A DNA stretch of 64,000 nt from Candidatus Neomarinimicrobiota bacterium (GTDB lineage Bacteria > Fidelibacterota > Fidelibacteria > Fidelibacterales > Fidelibacteraceae). The notes under the pieces were generated by a model. The model made no database searches. It worked only from the letters and a program-made list of their open reading frames with translations, and was not told the DNA's origin. Each line of letters begins with the position of its first letter. Position 1 is the stretch's first letter. Below are positions 28,149 to 37,442 of this stretch, one piece after another. The translations under genes were made by a program, and so were the position numbers. The DNA is taken from the NCBI GenBank assembly GCA_021157965.1, contig JAGGVO010000012.1:1-64000 (forward strand), written 5' to 3'.

Positions 28149-29054
28149 ATGGATGAATTAATCATTGGAACTCGGGGTGACCGTCTGTCCATCTGGCAGG
28201 CAAATCACATCAAGCAGCTCTTAAAGGATCATTATCCTGAATTGAATATCCGGATGAAGATCATCAAGACGCGTGGAGACCAGTTAAGTGAATATCCTTT
28301 ATCCAATCTTGACCGCAGGGGTTTATTTACAGCCGAACTTGAGCAGCAGTTATTGAATGATCAGATTCAGATGGCGGTACACAATGCACTGAACATCGAC
28401 ATTTCCCTGGCGCCGGGACTCATCCTGGCCGGATATCCCAAACGTCAGTCTGCCGAGGAAGCTTTCGTCAGCTACAAATGGTCCGACCTGGAAGAGCTTC
28501 CCGCTTCGCCTGTCATTGCTACAAGCAATATCCTCCGCCGAATCCAATTCCATGAAAAATATCCCAAAACCCGTTTTGTTGGTTTACAGGGACATTTCAA
28601 CTCCCGGATTTTTAAATTAAAAAACCAGAAATGGGACGGATTGATTACAGAGTATGTGAATATTGAGCGAACAACTGTTCAAAAGATTCACGTGGTTACC
28701 TTTGATGTGGAATCCTTTGTTCCTTCGATCGGACAGGGAGCCATTGGCATTGAAATCTCCAGCTATAACGACAAAATCCGTGAACTGCTGGAACCTATCC
28801 TTGATACGGAGACCAATACCTGTGTAAGCCTGGAACGGAAAATCTACCGGGATTTATACCGGTTAAACGACCGGCTGATCATCGGAGCCAATGTCCGGAT
28901 GGAAGATAAAGACATGAAAATGGTGGTTTTTGTTGCTTCTCCGGAAGGGGAACATTCATTGAAAAAAACTGAAAAGGGGAACCCGGAAGAAGCAGAAAAA
29001 ATGATCACAGATCTGGTGGACTCATTTAAAAGCGAAAAGGTTACAGACTGGTAA
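28149..29054 (+). CDS. HemC-like protein lacking catalytic residues
   Basis: This 301-residue homologue of hydroxymethylbilane synthase retains TRG (8-10), RRGLFTAELEQQLL (56-69), LRR (129-131) and PSIGQGAIGIE (192-202). The catalytic HSxKDvP motif reads HNALNID (78-84), so the active-site Lys and Asp are Leu 81 and Asn 82. The dipyrromethane-binding Cys region reads RLNDRLIIG, with no Cys; the only Cys, 225, lies elsewhere. The third domain is divergent and short. It cannot plausibly work as a normal HemC. No other haem gene is nearby. A binding or regulatory role is inferred. Confidence 0.8.
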   Translation: MDELIIGTRGDRLSIWQANHIKQLLKDHYPELNIRMKIIKTRGDQLSEYPLSNLDRRGLFTAELEQQLLNDQIQMAVHNALNIDISLAPGLILAGYPKRQSAEEAFVSYKWSDLEELPASPVIATSNILRRIQFHEKYPKTRFVGLQGHFNSRIFKLKNQKWDGLITEYVNIERTTVQKIHVVTFDVESFVPSIGQGAIGIEISSYNDKIRELLEPILDTETNTCVSLERKIYRDLYRLNDRLIIGANVRMEDKDMKMVVFVASPEGEHSLKKTEKGNPEEAEKMITDLVDSFKSEKVTDW

Positions 29055-29080
29055 ATCACTGAAACAAAACACAAGCATAC

Positions 29081-29109
29081 AAAAAAGGGCTTCAATTGAA
29101 GCCCTTTTT
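29081..29109. terminator. bidirectional terminator between HemC-like and barrel genes
   Basis: The perfect palindrome GGGCTTCAATTGAAGCCC (29087-29104) is preceded by six A and followed by five T, so it can terminate both convergent transcripts. Confidence 0.9.
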
Positions 29110-29130
29110 CGTCATGACTCTTATTAACCG

Positions 29131-29775
29131 CTAGAAAGGAAAAACCTCTGGCAGCTTATATTCCACTCCAAGGCGGACATCCAGCCATTCCATGGTGCCG
29201 TCGGCATCTTTGGAAGGACCGGTCAAAATTTCATGACCGCCCAGTTTTACAACAACTCCCAGATTTTCAACCACATCATTCAGATCATATCCTGCCACTA
29301 CGGCACCATTGATACCGGCACCGGCATAGCTGTCTGTCCGGGTTAAAAAGTAACCGCCTACACCCAGTTCAACAGCCAATTTCATATTGGCAGGCATAAA
29401 TTTGGACATATCCAGGCCGCCGTAGGGGGCTACAACAATACCACTCAGGTCATCGCCCACATCTGCAGCAGCCATAAAATAACCCAGATTCAAGCCGGCA
29501 TACACACAAAGGTCCTGAATATTCACCAGTTTAGGAATCTGTGCATTCAAGGATACAGGAATACCCATACCAAACACGTCTTTAATATTCTGCCCAAAAG
29601 GAATCATGGCTCCGCCATTCAAGCCCAAAACCAGGTCATGGCCCATATTGCCCCCAACCTCTTCTTCAACAGCTTCTACAACCTCTTCAACTTCTTCAGC
29701 AACTACATCCTGTGCTGATAGCAGTGTAAAGGATGCAAAAAGCACACCAAGTAAAACTACGAGCATTCGTTTCAT
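29131..29775 (-). CDS. small exported protein, probable outer-membrane beta-barrel
   Basis: This 214-residue protein starts with a signal peptide (KRMLVVLLGVLFASFTLLSAQ). An acidic linker, EEVEEVVEAVEEEV, follows, then a beta-rich domain with alternating hydrophobic strands such as LVLGLNGGAMIPFG, VYAGLNLGYFMAA and LAVELGVGGYFL, ending VEYKLPEVFPF with a C-terminal aromatic residue. This fits an eight-strand OmpA/OmpX-like barrel. The function is unknown. GGAGGTG precedes the ATG and it has its own promoter. Confidence 0.7.
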   Translation of the reverse strand: MKRMLVVLLGVLFASFTLLSAQDVVAEEVEEVVEAVEEEVGGNMGHDLVLGLNGGAMIPFGQNIKDVFGMGIPVSLNAQIPKLVNIQDLCVYAGLNLGYFMAAADVGDDLSGIVVAPYGGLDMSKFMPANMKLAVELGVGGYFLTRTDSYAGAGINGAVVAGYDLNDVVENLGVVVKLGGHEILTGPSKDADGTMEWLDVRLGVEYKLPEVFPF

Positions 29776-29836
29776 TTTATATACACCTCCAACTTTGATT
29801 TGCTACTTTTCATGATTTTTTACCATGATTCATAGA

Positions 29837-29865
29837 AACATATTGAATATTAAGAGTTCAGTCAA
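29837..29865 (-). promoter_or_regulatory. promoter of the barrel protein gene
   Basis: On the minus strand, -35 TTGACT (complement of 29860-29865), a 17-base spacer and -10 TATGTT (complement of 29837-29842). The ATG at 29775 lies about 55 bases after the expected start point. Confidence 0.6.
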
Positions 29866-29920
29866 CAGAAAATTTATATTTATGCTTCTTTTTTCCATCT
29901 TTTCTGTGATTTAAATCAAA

Positions 29921-31288
29921 TCAGAGGGTCATTTCACACATGAATGACCGGGCAGACATCATCTCACAGGAAAAAATGGCCTGGGTTATTTTATTAATTT
30001 TTGTTTCGCCGGCTACAGGCTTTGCTAACGCGGCAAATTTGTTTTTCAGATCCTGTACCGTCATGGGTTCCCGGGGATCCCCTTTGGGATACTCCAGGTA
30101 TTGCTCAAAGACACGTCCGTCCTTCAGGGTAATCCGGACTTTAGACGGTTGTTTCGCAGGGAACATCTTCTCAAATTCAACCGAGGCTTCACCTTTGATT
30201 TTGTCAATCACTTCCCACAATCTTGGATCTTTCAATTTTTCGTCAGAAAAACTCTCTGTTGTGATTTTTTTATCGATTAAAGCCCTGGCTATGCAGTACG
30301 GCAGGCTGTGATCTGCCGTTTCCCTGCTTTCCGGTCTGTATTTATGGGGGTCAAACAAAATATCGCAGGCTCTGGCAATCGTTGTGATAACCACATCACT
30401 GATTCGGTCATAAGAAATATCATTTTCAGTGACAATTTTAATCGCGGCAGATAAGTGGGTATGGGTCAGCGCTTCGGTTGGAAAGGCTTTCATGCTGCAT
30501 TCCATAATCCGGTAAGATTCCCCCAGCCCTTCCGTCAGAACTGCATCATCCCAGGAAGGTCCGTACACATCCCGAAAACCTTCTTTCCCTTCGAAGATAG
30601 CTTCAGTACCCGTATACCCTTTTTGAGCCATCAGGGCGGCAAACACGCCCGATTGCACAGCCATGGGATCAACCGTATTCTTCATCATCGTCAGTTTTCC
30701 TGCAGTCGGACATCCGATGGTATGGTTGTGACATGCATTAATCCCAATGGCATGTACCATCTGATCCTCGGTGAGTCCCAGAATTTTTCCTGCTACAACA
30801 GGTGATACGAGCTGAGTCAGTGTGGCATGGTGCCATTTCCGTTCACGGACTCCCGGTTTTGCCCACTCACACAGGCGTTGCTCAAACTCATAGGCCAGGA
30901 TAATGGCAACAATAACATCCTGCATTGAAGCATCTACTTTTTCCGCCAATCCCAAGGCTGCCGGGATCAGATCTGAGGGGTGGGACGGATCTTCTTTCCA
31001 GTATATGTCATTGAAATCCAGGGCCCGGATCATGAGTGAGTTGAGCAATGTACTATTGACAGCCGGCAGCTTATCCCCAAACCCCAATACCGTCGATTCG
31101 GGTTCTCCTTCCATCTCAAGAAAAAGATCCCGTATGATATTTACATCACGTGTTTTCATGCTGCCAAGGGCACATCCCACAGAATCATAAATAAACCGTT
31201 TGGCCTGCCCGACCACTTCTTCCGGAAGGTCTTCATACTTAAGGTTTACTGCAAAGCGTGCAATCCTGCGACTGATCACGTCGGTCAT
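29921..31288 (-). CDS. MmgE/PrpD family protein
   Basis: This 455-residue protein belongs to the family that includes 2-methylcitrate dehydratase (PrpD) and cis-aconitate decarboxylase. Shared features are RFIYDSVGCALGS near the start, LDFNDIYWKEDPSHPSDLIPAALGLAE (the DfdD-like catalytic region), the HHATLTQLVSPVVAGKILGL helix and KAFPTEALTHTHLSAA. The prpB/prpC partners of the methylcitrate cycle are absent, so the substrate is uncertain. It starts 29 bases after the M16-like lipoprotein stop and may share that transcript. Confidence 0.85.
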   Translation of the reverse strand: MTDVISRRIARFAVNLKYEDLPEEVVGQAKRFIYDSVGCALGSMKTRDVNIIRDLFLEMEGEPESTVLGFGDKLPAVNSTLLNSLMIRALDFNDIYWKEDPSHPSDLIPAALGLAEKVDASMQDVIVAIILAYEFEQRLCEWAKPGVRERKWHHATLTQLVSPVVAGKILGLTEDQMVHAIGINACHNHTIGCPTAGKLTMMKNTVDPMAVQSGVFAALMAQKGYTGTEAIFEGKEGFRDVYGPSWDDAVLTEGLGESYRIMECSMKAFPTEALTHTHLSAAIKIVTENDISYDRISDVVITTIARACDILFDPHKYRPESRETADHSLPYCIARALIDKKITTESFSDEKLKDPRLWEVIDKIKGEASVEFEKMFPAKQPSKVRITLKDGRVFEQYLEYPKGDPREPMTVQDLKNKFAALAKPVAGETKINKITQAIFSCEMMSARSFMCEMTL

Positions 31289-31317
31289 AGAAAATACCCC
31301 TTCTTTTTAGTCTTTAA

Positions 31318-32820
31318 TTAACGTTTCTGTAAAAAATCCAGAGTCCCATACCGTTCTATCACACCAGGCGGTAAAAGAAATGCTTCAATTTCCTGATCCC
31401 GTTTTAAAACATCCACGGCAGGCCGGGTTGTATACAAGGGGGAAGCCGGCAGATTTCCAGTCAGGATTTTCTGAAGTAAATCCGTATCACCACCAACCAC
31501 AACAACAACCATCCTATGGAGATCTATGGCATTCTTTATCATTTCCCGTCCCGTACGATAATCCGTGGAATCCAGCCATTGAATGGCTGAAGCCGGAAAA
31601 TCATCAAGTCCATAATATGCATAATCCTGGGAAAAACTCAGGTAATCCGCCTGGTTTCGGGCATATAAATTGATATATGATTTGAGAAATTCCTTCGTTT
31701 GACAGTAAGCAAGGCTGTCCAAACCTTTCTCCTGGAAGGTTTTCAGATCATTGAGGACCAATCGGAGTGCAAAGGGGACATTCTGATTTTTCAGGGGACG
31801 AATCCAAATACTGAAATACTGATACATGCGGGGATGTCCCGGCTGGGGAAATACTGAGTAATGATTCTGAACGAAGTGCTCGCCATAGGCATAATCCCCG
31901 TAATTAAATCCCCGTTTGACACGCAGTTCTTTCATCAAATGCCCGTAAAAGGTCCTGTGTTCTCCCAAATGGGAGCTAAAAATCCAGAAAGGATAAAATT
32001 CCCTGTCGGAACGGTTAAAAGGCAGAAGCCATCCAAGAGAAACAGCCGAAACATCCGATCCGTTATCGATAAGAATATAGTGGATTGTATCAGGGAGGAC
32101 AGGCCGGGGGAGTTCAGGTACGGGCGGATGAGTCCGGGGATGAAATCCCGAAAGGATTTCAATCAATCTATCCTGCTGATCAGGGTTGATTGGTCCGGAA
32201 ACGGCGATTTGCATATTGTTCACGGAAAATGACCGTTCCCACCACGTTTTCAAATCCTCTCCGGAAAGTTTCTTCAGGGTGTAAGGATAACCGCCAGGCA
32301 AGCCGGCATAAGGATGCCCGCTGAAAAGCTTTTCCACCAACACATCTTTCGAAAAATCCTCACTCCGGTACAGTATTTTATTTTCCAGTCGCTCTTTTTC
32401 CTGACGGATGAGAAGACCCACCTCATGTTCCGCAAACGCCGGAAAACGAAACCGTTGTTCAAGCAGTGAAAGCCATGCATCCACATGATCCTTGTGCAAA
32501 CGGAAAAGAAAGGTTGATACATCAGTATCTACAATGATCTGTTCCGAAATGGCCCGTTCGTTTATTTCTTTCAGAATCTCGCTTCTGGGAGTCTGTTTTG
32601 TAGAATGTTCCAGTACCGACATCATGGTCAGGCGTGAAATGCCCTTTTTATCCTCAGGCTCTATGGCTGAACCGGTGTCAAAACGGAGACTGATGGATAC
32701 CACCGGACTGTTTTCATGGGGGATATATGTATACCACGCCGGTATTTCCCGGGCACAGCCGGCAATCAGGATAAGGAATAACCCGGAGAGCAGGATTTTT
32801 TTTACCGAGCGAACATCCAT
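31318..32820 (-). CDS. M16-family peptidase homologue, inactive, lipoprotein
   Basis: This 500-residue protein has a lipoprotein signal ending LILIAGC (acylated Cys about residue 22) and two M16-like domains. The zinc motif HxxEH is missing: the aligned segment reads GISRLTMMSVLEH, so the ligand positions are R, M and M. It is presumably the non-catalytic partner of the upstream active M16 peptidase, as in M16B heterodimers. Its ATG lies 19 bases inside the end of that gene, which implies coupled translation. Anchored periplasmic location is inferred. Confidence 0.8.
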   Translation of the reverse strand: MDVRSVKKILLSGLFLILIAGCAREIPAWYTYIPHENSPVVSISLRFDTGSAIEPEDKKGISRLTMMSVLEHSTKQTPRSEILKEINERAISEQIIVDTDVSTFLFRLHKDHVDAWLSLLEQRFRFPAFAEHEVGLLIRQEKERLENKILYRSEDFSKDVLVEKLFSGHPYAGLPGGYPYTLKKLSGEDLKTWWERSFSVNNMQIAVSGPINPDQQDRLIEILSGFHPRTHPPVPELPRPVLPDTIHYILIDNGSDVSAVSLGWLLPFNRSDREFYPFWIFSSHLGEHRTFYGHLMKELRVKRGFNYGDYAYGEHFVQNHYSVFPQPGHPRMYQYFSIWIRPLKNQNVPFALRLVLNDLKTFQEKGLDSLAYCQTKEFLKSYINLYARNQADYLSFSQDYAYYGLDDFPASAIQWLDSTDYRTGREMIKNAIDLHRMVVVVVGGDTDLLQKILTGNLPASPLYTTRPAVDVLKRDQEIEAFLLPPGVIERYGTLDFLQKR

Positions 32821-34133
32821 AATTCGGATTGGTTCCTCCGTGTCAGATAGTTTTCTTTGAACTGGCGGACATCCAGAATTTCAAGTCGTTCAAGAGCCAG
32901 AAAATAGTGGTTAATTTCCTGTGGATCCCCTTTGATATGTGCATAACCGGTTAGCACCCCCAGAATAGAAGCAGGCGAACTTAATTGCATGTGGGTCCTG
33001 TAGAACTGCCTTTTTTTCAGGCTTTCGAGTTCTCCGGCTTTCAAAGTATACCGGCTGTCCTGAAAAATGCCGAGAATATAGTCACCCACGGCAGCACCCA
33101 CACCTTCTTCGGTCAGCACGAGATCCAGGGAAATCCAATAGGGATCAACAGTGAAGGGCACACTGTAACTCCCCGAGGAAATCCACTTTTTCTCATCCCT
33201 GAGTTTAATCATCAGGGGGGAATTGTCGGAAAAATAGTGTTCAGCCAAAATCCGGGCTGCAATGTGGGCCAGACGATCCTGTGAATAGCCGGGAATTTTC
33301 CAGGCGATTTTTACTCTCGGAGCAGGGATGGATGCATCATACAGGGTGTCCTGACAACTGACGGGTGTCAGGGAAGCCCTGACTGATGGAAGGGGTGCAG
33401 ATTCATAAGCCCATCCGGAAAAAAGATCTCCGGCTTTAGACAGAACATCACCCGGTCTGTCAATTTTTCCGGCAATGAACATGATGGTTTTATCCGGCCT
33501 GTATTCCTTCTTATAGAAATCCCGGATATATTCAAACTCATCCGGCATATTCATCACATCTTCCCGATATCCGATCACCGAATGTTCATAGGCATGTCCC
33601 TGAAACATGCAGGCCTGCAGAGCATTATCCATACGATTATTCGGATATTTTTCGGATATATTGAATTCACCGATGACGGCACCGGTTTCAGCTTTAAAAT
33701 CCTCCTTTTTCAGGGAGAGCCGCATCAAGCGATCTGCTTCAAGAGCCAGGACATCTTCCCAGCCGGCCGGATCGCAACTGACAGTATAACATGTATAATC
33801 CATGGATGTATAAGCGTTACTGTCCCCACCGTACCGATACAAAATATTCACCCGGTCTTCAGTAGAATAATTTTCCGATCCCCGGAACATCATGTGTTCC
33901 AGCAGGTGGGCATATCCGGTATATCCTTTATCTGTTTCATTCCTTGATCCGGTTCGAATCAGGGTGGCAAAACTCACCGTGTGTGCATCCCGGATGGGAA
34001 TCACAACAATCCGCATTTGATTCGGCAACTGTTTTTCATACATAAGATAGGGGAAAAAAGTGGCATTCAACGGCAAGACCGTGAAACAGAGTCCAAAAAG
34101 AATTGCTATGCTTAGTTTGCAGTTTTTTTTCAT
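32802..34133 (-). CDS. M16-family zinc peptidase, exported
   Basis: This 443-residue protein has a signal peptide (KKNCKLSIAILFGLCFTVLPLNA) and an intact M16 active site. HLLEH in GYAHLLEHMMFRG supplies two His and the catalytic Glu, and a later Glu in ETGAVIGEF fits the third ligand. The second domain is the usual inactive repeat. The frame opens with TTG-ATG; ATG 34133 is chosen. There is no ribosome site, and a -10-like TATTTT ends seven bases before the ATG, so it may be leaderless. Confidence 0.88.
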   Translation of the reverse strand: MKKNCKLSIAILFGLCFTVLPLNATFFPYLMYEKQLPNQMRIVVIPIRDAHTVSFATLIRTGSRNETDKGYTGYAHLLEHMMFRGSENYSTEDRVNILYRYGGDSNAYTSMDYTCYTVSCDPAGWEDVLALEADRLMRLSLKKEDFKAETGAVIGEFNISEKYPNNRMDNALQACMFQGHAYEHSVIGYREDVMNMPDEFEYIRDFYKKEYRPDKTIMFIAGKIDRPGDVLSKAGDLFSGWAYESAPLPSVRASLTPVSCQDTLYDASIPAPRVKIAWKIPGYSQDRLAHIAARILAEHYFSDNSPLMIKLRDEKKWISSGSYSVPFTVDPYWISLDLVLTEEGVGAAVGDYILGIFQDSRYTLKAGELESLKKRQFYRTHMQLSSPASILGVLTGYAHIKGDPQEINHYFLALERLEILDVRQFKENYLTRRNQSELWMFAR

Positions 34134-34183
34134 CAATTGAAAAATACAAGCTGTTAAAATAAAAAGAAAGATTTTCCGGTATT

Positions 34184-34207
34184 AAAAGGGACGGTTAGAT
34201 CCCTTTT
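34184..34207 (-). terminator. probable terminator after sdhB
   Basis: Arms AAAAGGGA (minus strand) and TCCCTTTT around an 8-base loop form a stem that starts at the sdhB stop codon; a short T-rich tail follows in the leftward direction. Confidence 0.55.
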
Positions 34208-34926
34208 TTGGAAAACTTTGGATTGAGTTGCCGGGCAATAATCTGCCGTTTGAGATTGGCAATATTCGCCGTGGGGTCCACATTTTTAGGACACACCGTC
34301 TGACAGTTAAAAAGAGTATGGCAGCGAAAAACACCGTGTTCATCGCAAACCAGTGCCAGCCGTTGTTCATCGGCCTTATCCCGTGAATCCATTAAAAAAC
34401 GGTTTGCCTTGGCCAGAGCTGCCGGCCCGAGATATTCATCATCATACCCATTGACGGCACAGGAGGCATAACAGGCACCGCAGAGAATGCAATCTACTAT
34501 ATAATCAAGATAAGCGCGTTCATCCTGTGTCTGAATCCGTTCCGCCCCCTCATCGGGATCTCCGGGGATCAAATAGGGTTTTATGGCCTTGAGCTTTTCA
34601 AAAAAAGGTGTCATATCCACAACCAGATCCCGAATGATGTCCATGTGCGCCATGGGACGAATCGTTATGGAAGAACCTAAATGGCTCACCTGTGTTTCAC
34701 AGGCCAGGCGGTATTTCCCGTTGATATGCATGGCACAGGATCCACAGATACCTTCCCGGCAGGATGAACGGTAAGCCAGGGAACCGTCCAGATTCTCCTG
34801 AATATAGTTCAAAGCCTGCAGAACCGTCATACCCGGGCGGCAGGGGACTTTAAATGTATCAAAACGGTGTTTTTTGTCCGTTTGCGGGTTAAAACGAAAT
34901 ATTTTAAATATCTTTGAATCAGCCAT
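34195..34926 (-). CDS. sdhB: succinate dehydrogenase/fumarate reductase iron-sulfur subunit
   Basis: It is the electron-transfer subunit of complex II. The 243-residue protein carries the [2Fe-2S] motif SCREGICGSC with a distal Cys, and the [4Fe-4S]/[3Fe-4S] motifs CILCGACYASC and CHTLFNCQTVCPKNVDP. All expected Cys are present. The direction (succinate oxidation or fumarate reduction) cannot be told from sequence. It starts 21 bases after sdhA, behind a GGAG site, and ends the operon. Confidence 0.95.
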   Translation of the reverse strand: MADSKIFKIFRFNPQTDKKHRFDTFKVPCRPGMTVLQALNYIQENLDGSLAYRSSCREGICGSCAMHINGKYRLACETQVSHLGSSITIRPMAHMDIIRDLVVDMTPFFEKLKAIKPYLIPGDPDEGAERIQTQDERAYLDYIVDCILCGACYASCAVNGYDDEYLGPAALAKANRFLMDSRDKADEQRLALVCDEHGVFRCHTLFNCQTVCPKNVDPTANIANLKRQIIARQLNPKFSKKGI

Positions 34927-34947
34927 GCTTATCTCCGGTAAGATCTA

Positions 34948-36675
34948 CTAATAATGACGTTTTTTTGCTTTATACAGGGATAAGTCCACAGAGGAATAAC
35001 CAAGGTGCACCGTCCCGTCTTTCCAGCTTGCAATGGTATGTTTCATCCAATTTTTATCATCCCGCATGGGATAGTCGGTCCGGAACTGTGCACCGCGGCT
35101 TTCCTGACGGTTGATAGCGCCACGGAGAATCACTTCTGCCAGATCCAGGCTTCCTTTAAGCTGTAGTGCCCATAACAAATCAAAGTTGGCAATCCGTCCG
35201 CTGCTGTTCAAACCGATATGCCGATATCTTTCCTTGAGTTCTTTTACTTTTTCCAATGAAGCGTTCATCGTCCGGGCTTCCCGGAAAATGCCGGCGCCGG
35301 AATCCATTGCTTCGCCCAGTTCATGCTTGATGGCGGAATGTTTTTCTTTTCCTTTGGATTTAAGAAGCTGTTCTATTTTATCTTCTTCTTCCCTGAGAAT
35401 TTGATTCAGGAAACTTACCGGGACATCCTCTCCGCCCCCGTCTTTGAAATAAGCGGAAGCATACTCGCCGGCAATTTTCCCGAAAACGACTGTTTCCAGG
35501 AGTGAATTTCCTCCCAGGCGGTTTGATCCATGCACACTGACACATGCGCATTCACCTGCAGCAAAAAATCCCTTGATTTTCGATTCGGTGTTGAGATTTA
35601 CATCCAGCCCGCCCATGGTATAATGCTGTCCCGGTGCGACGGGAATGGGTTCGTCAATAGGATCCACGCCGGCAAAATGGATGGCATGCATACGAATACC
35701 CGGAAGCCTTTCGAGAATTTTCTTTTTCCCCAGGTGCCGGAGATCCAGGTGAATATATTTCCCTTCAACACCCCGGCCTGCCAGAATTTCACGCTGCATA
35801 TTCCGGGCAACAATATCCCTGGGTGCCATTTCCATGGCCTTTGCCGAATCCTCGTAGTTCGCCAGAAAACGTTCTTTCTTGTTGTTCAGGAGAAAGCCTC
35901 CCTCTCCCCTGGCGCCTTCGGTTATAAGTACATTATTGGTGTAGAGTTCAGTGGGATGAAATTGAATAAATTCCATATCTTTAAGGGGAACACCCTCATA
36001 AAAGGGGACACACATTCCCCAGCCTGTATTGATGTAAGCATTGCTGGTCCGACCGAAGACGCGTCCAGATCCACCTGTAGCCCAGATCACGGCCTGACCG
36101 GCAAATATTTCAAATTCACCGGTATTAATATTCAGGGCAATCACACCCTTTGCCGTGCCGTTATGCACAATCAAACGGGTAACAAACCACTCATCAAAAA
36201 TCTGCATATCCGCCCGTTCACTGGCGGCTTCAAACTTCAATGCCTGTTCATAAAGGGTATGAAGAAGCACGTGCCCGGTTTTATCCGTTGCATAACAGGT
36301 CCGGGGAAAACCAGCTCCTCCAAAAGGTCTTTGAGCGATACGCCCGTCTTCCGTACGGCTGAAAGGTGCCCCCCAGTGTTCCAGCTCGTATATCCGTTCA
36401 ATACCCTCAGTGGTCATTTTCAATACGGCTTTCTGATCGGCCAGATAATCACTGCCTTTGATTGTGTCGAAAGCATGGAGCTCGGGGCTGTCAAACTTTC
36501 CGCGGGGATGATTGCTCAAAGCGGCGTTGATTCCTCCCTGGGCTGCCACACTATGGGAGCGAACCGGGTGGACTTTCGTCACCACGGCAACTTTCACGTT
36601 ATGACGATTCAATTCTAAAGCCGCCCGTAATCCTGCCAATCCGGCTCCAACCACAATAACATCAGATGTAATCAT
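34948..36675 (-). CDS. sdhA: succinate dehydrogenase/fumarate reductase flavoprotein subunit
   Basis: It is the catalytic subunit that interconverts succinate and fumarate. The 575-residue chain has the FAD-binding GAGLAGLRAALE, RSHSVAAQGG with the His that binds FAD covalently, QFHPTEL, TEGARGEGG, and a C-terminal RTDYP-containing end (RGAQFRTDYPMRDDKNWMKH). GGAGG lies in the overlapping end of the SdhC gene. It functions with the iron-sulfur and membrane subunits flanking it. Confidence 0.97.
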   Translation of the reverse strand: MITSDVIVVGAGLAGLRAALELNRHNVKVAVVTKVHPVRSHSVAAQGGINAALSNHPRGKFDSPELHAFDTIKGSDYLADQKAVLKMTTEGIERIYELEHWGAPFSRTEDGRIAQRPFGGAGFPRTCYATDKTGHVLLHTLYEQALKFEAASERADMQIFDEWFVTRLIVHNGTAKGVIALNINTGEFEIFAGQAVIWATGGSGRVFGRTSNAYINTGWGMCVPFYEGVPLKDMEFIQFHPTELYTNNVLITEGARGEGGFLLNNKKERFLANYEDSAKAMEMAPRDIVARNMQREILAGRGVEGKYIHLDLRHLGKKKILERLPGIRMHAIHFAGVDPIDEPIPVAPGQHYTMGGLDVNLNTESKIKGFFAAGECACVSVHGSNRLGGNSLLETVVFGKIAGEYASAYFKDGGGEDVPVSFLNQILREEEDKIEQLLKSKGKEKHSAIKHELGEAMDSGAGIFREARTMNASLEKVKELKERYRHIGLNSSGRIANFDLLWALQLKGSLDLAEVILRGAINRQESRGAQFRTDYPMRDDKNWMKHTIASWKDGTVHLGYSSVDLSLYKAKKRHY

Positions 36676-36678
36676 AAC

Positions 36679-37080
36679 TCAGCTTCCTCCAAACAGGACT
36701 TTCAATTCGGGAATAAAACGAAAAAGGGAAGCCAGTGCAATCGCACCGCTAAATATAAACACCCAGAGAATTAACACTTTTTGTTTATGGGAAAAACGAA
36801 GAAAATCTGTAACTGTAATACGGATCCCGTTGAACATGTGCCATAAAACGGCCAGAAGCAGAAAGTATTCCAGTACATGCCCGACTGGTGTATTATATCC
36901 TTCCATCATTTGGTTAAAGGAATCACCGCCTTCCAGGGAATGCCCCACACTGTAGATGTGTAAAATAATATAAAGGACCAAGGCCAGACCCGTAATCCGA
37001 TGGAAGACAAAGGCAAGCATGCCCCAATTGAAATTCAGTATCCACTCTTTCAGAAAACCCGGTTTCCGGTTGGGCATCAT
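36679..37080 (-). CDS. sdhC: succinate dehydrogenase cytochrome b subunit (SdhC)
   Basis: This 133-residue membrane anchor has three hydrophobic segments. The family signature HRITGLALVLYIILHIYSVGHSL includes candidate haem and quinone-site residues. It binds haem b together with the partner anchor and passes electrons to or from quinone. The start ATGATG overlaps the upstream SdhD stop, with GGAGGTG as ribosome site; the first ATG is taken. Confidence 0.88.
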   Translation of the reverse strand: MMPNRKPGFLKEWILNFNWGMLAFVFHRITGLALVLYIILHIYSVGHSLEGGDSFNQMMEGYNTPVGHVLEYFLLLAVLWHMFNGIRITVTDFLRFSHKQKVLILWVFIFSGAIALASLFRFIPELKVLFGGS

Positions 37081-37442
37081 ACACCTCCCTGCCGTGTAAA
37101 GGGTAAGATGGCCAGTATACCGTAAAAGACAATGACGGCACCTGCAATGGTTAATGTCCAGGCGATGATTTTTTTCAATACCGGCCGGGGATTATAATCG
37201 CTGATTACATTGTACAATCCGTTGAAAGCGTGATAAATGACGGCTGTTAACAACACAATATCAAAAAAAACCCAACCGGGCGATAAGAGTCTGTCCTGAA
37301 CTTTTTCAAAAGTGACCGGTCTTTCTATGGCAAAATGCAATACCCAGAAATGAATAAAGAGTCCTGCCACCAGAATCATGGCGGAGATTCTTTGCATGTA
37401 CCAGTGAAAAGCCGGACTGATGTTTCGAATGAGTTTCCCCAC
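37077..37442 (-). CDS. sdhD: succinate dehydrogenase membrane anchor (SdhD-like)
   Basis: This 121-residue protein has three hydrophobic helices. It includes HWYMQRISAMILVAGLFIHFWVLHF and LLTAVIYHAFNGLYNVISDY, whose His in IYHAFNG is the usual second haem ligand in SdhD. The gene starts with GTG at 37442, behind AAGGGG, and is first in the order sdhD-sdhC-sdhA-sdhB. Naming the two anchors C and D is by motif and could be swapped. Confidence 0.82.
   Translation of the reverse strand: MGKLIRNISPAFHWYMQRISAMILVAGLFIHFWVLHFAIERPVTFEKVQDRLLSPGWVFFDIVLLTAVIYHAFNGLYNVISDYNPRPVLKKIIAWTLTIAGAVIVFYGILAILPFTRQGGV

Noticed and set aside
35530-36618. 362-codon open frame opposite sdhA
   Set aside because: It is a long shadow frame of the well-supported sdhA gene; no ribosome site or family features.
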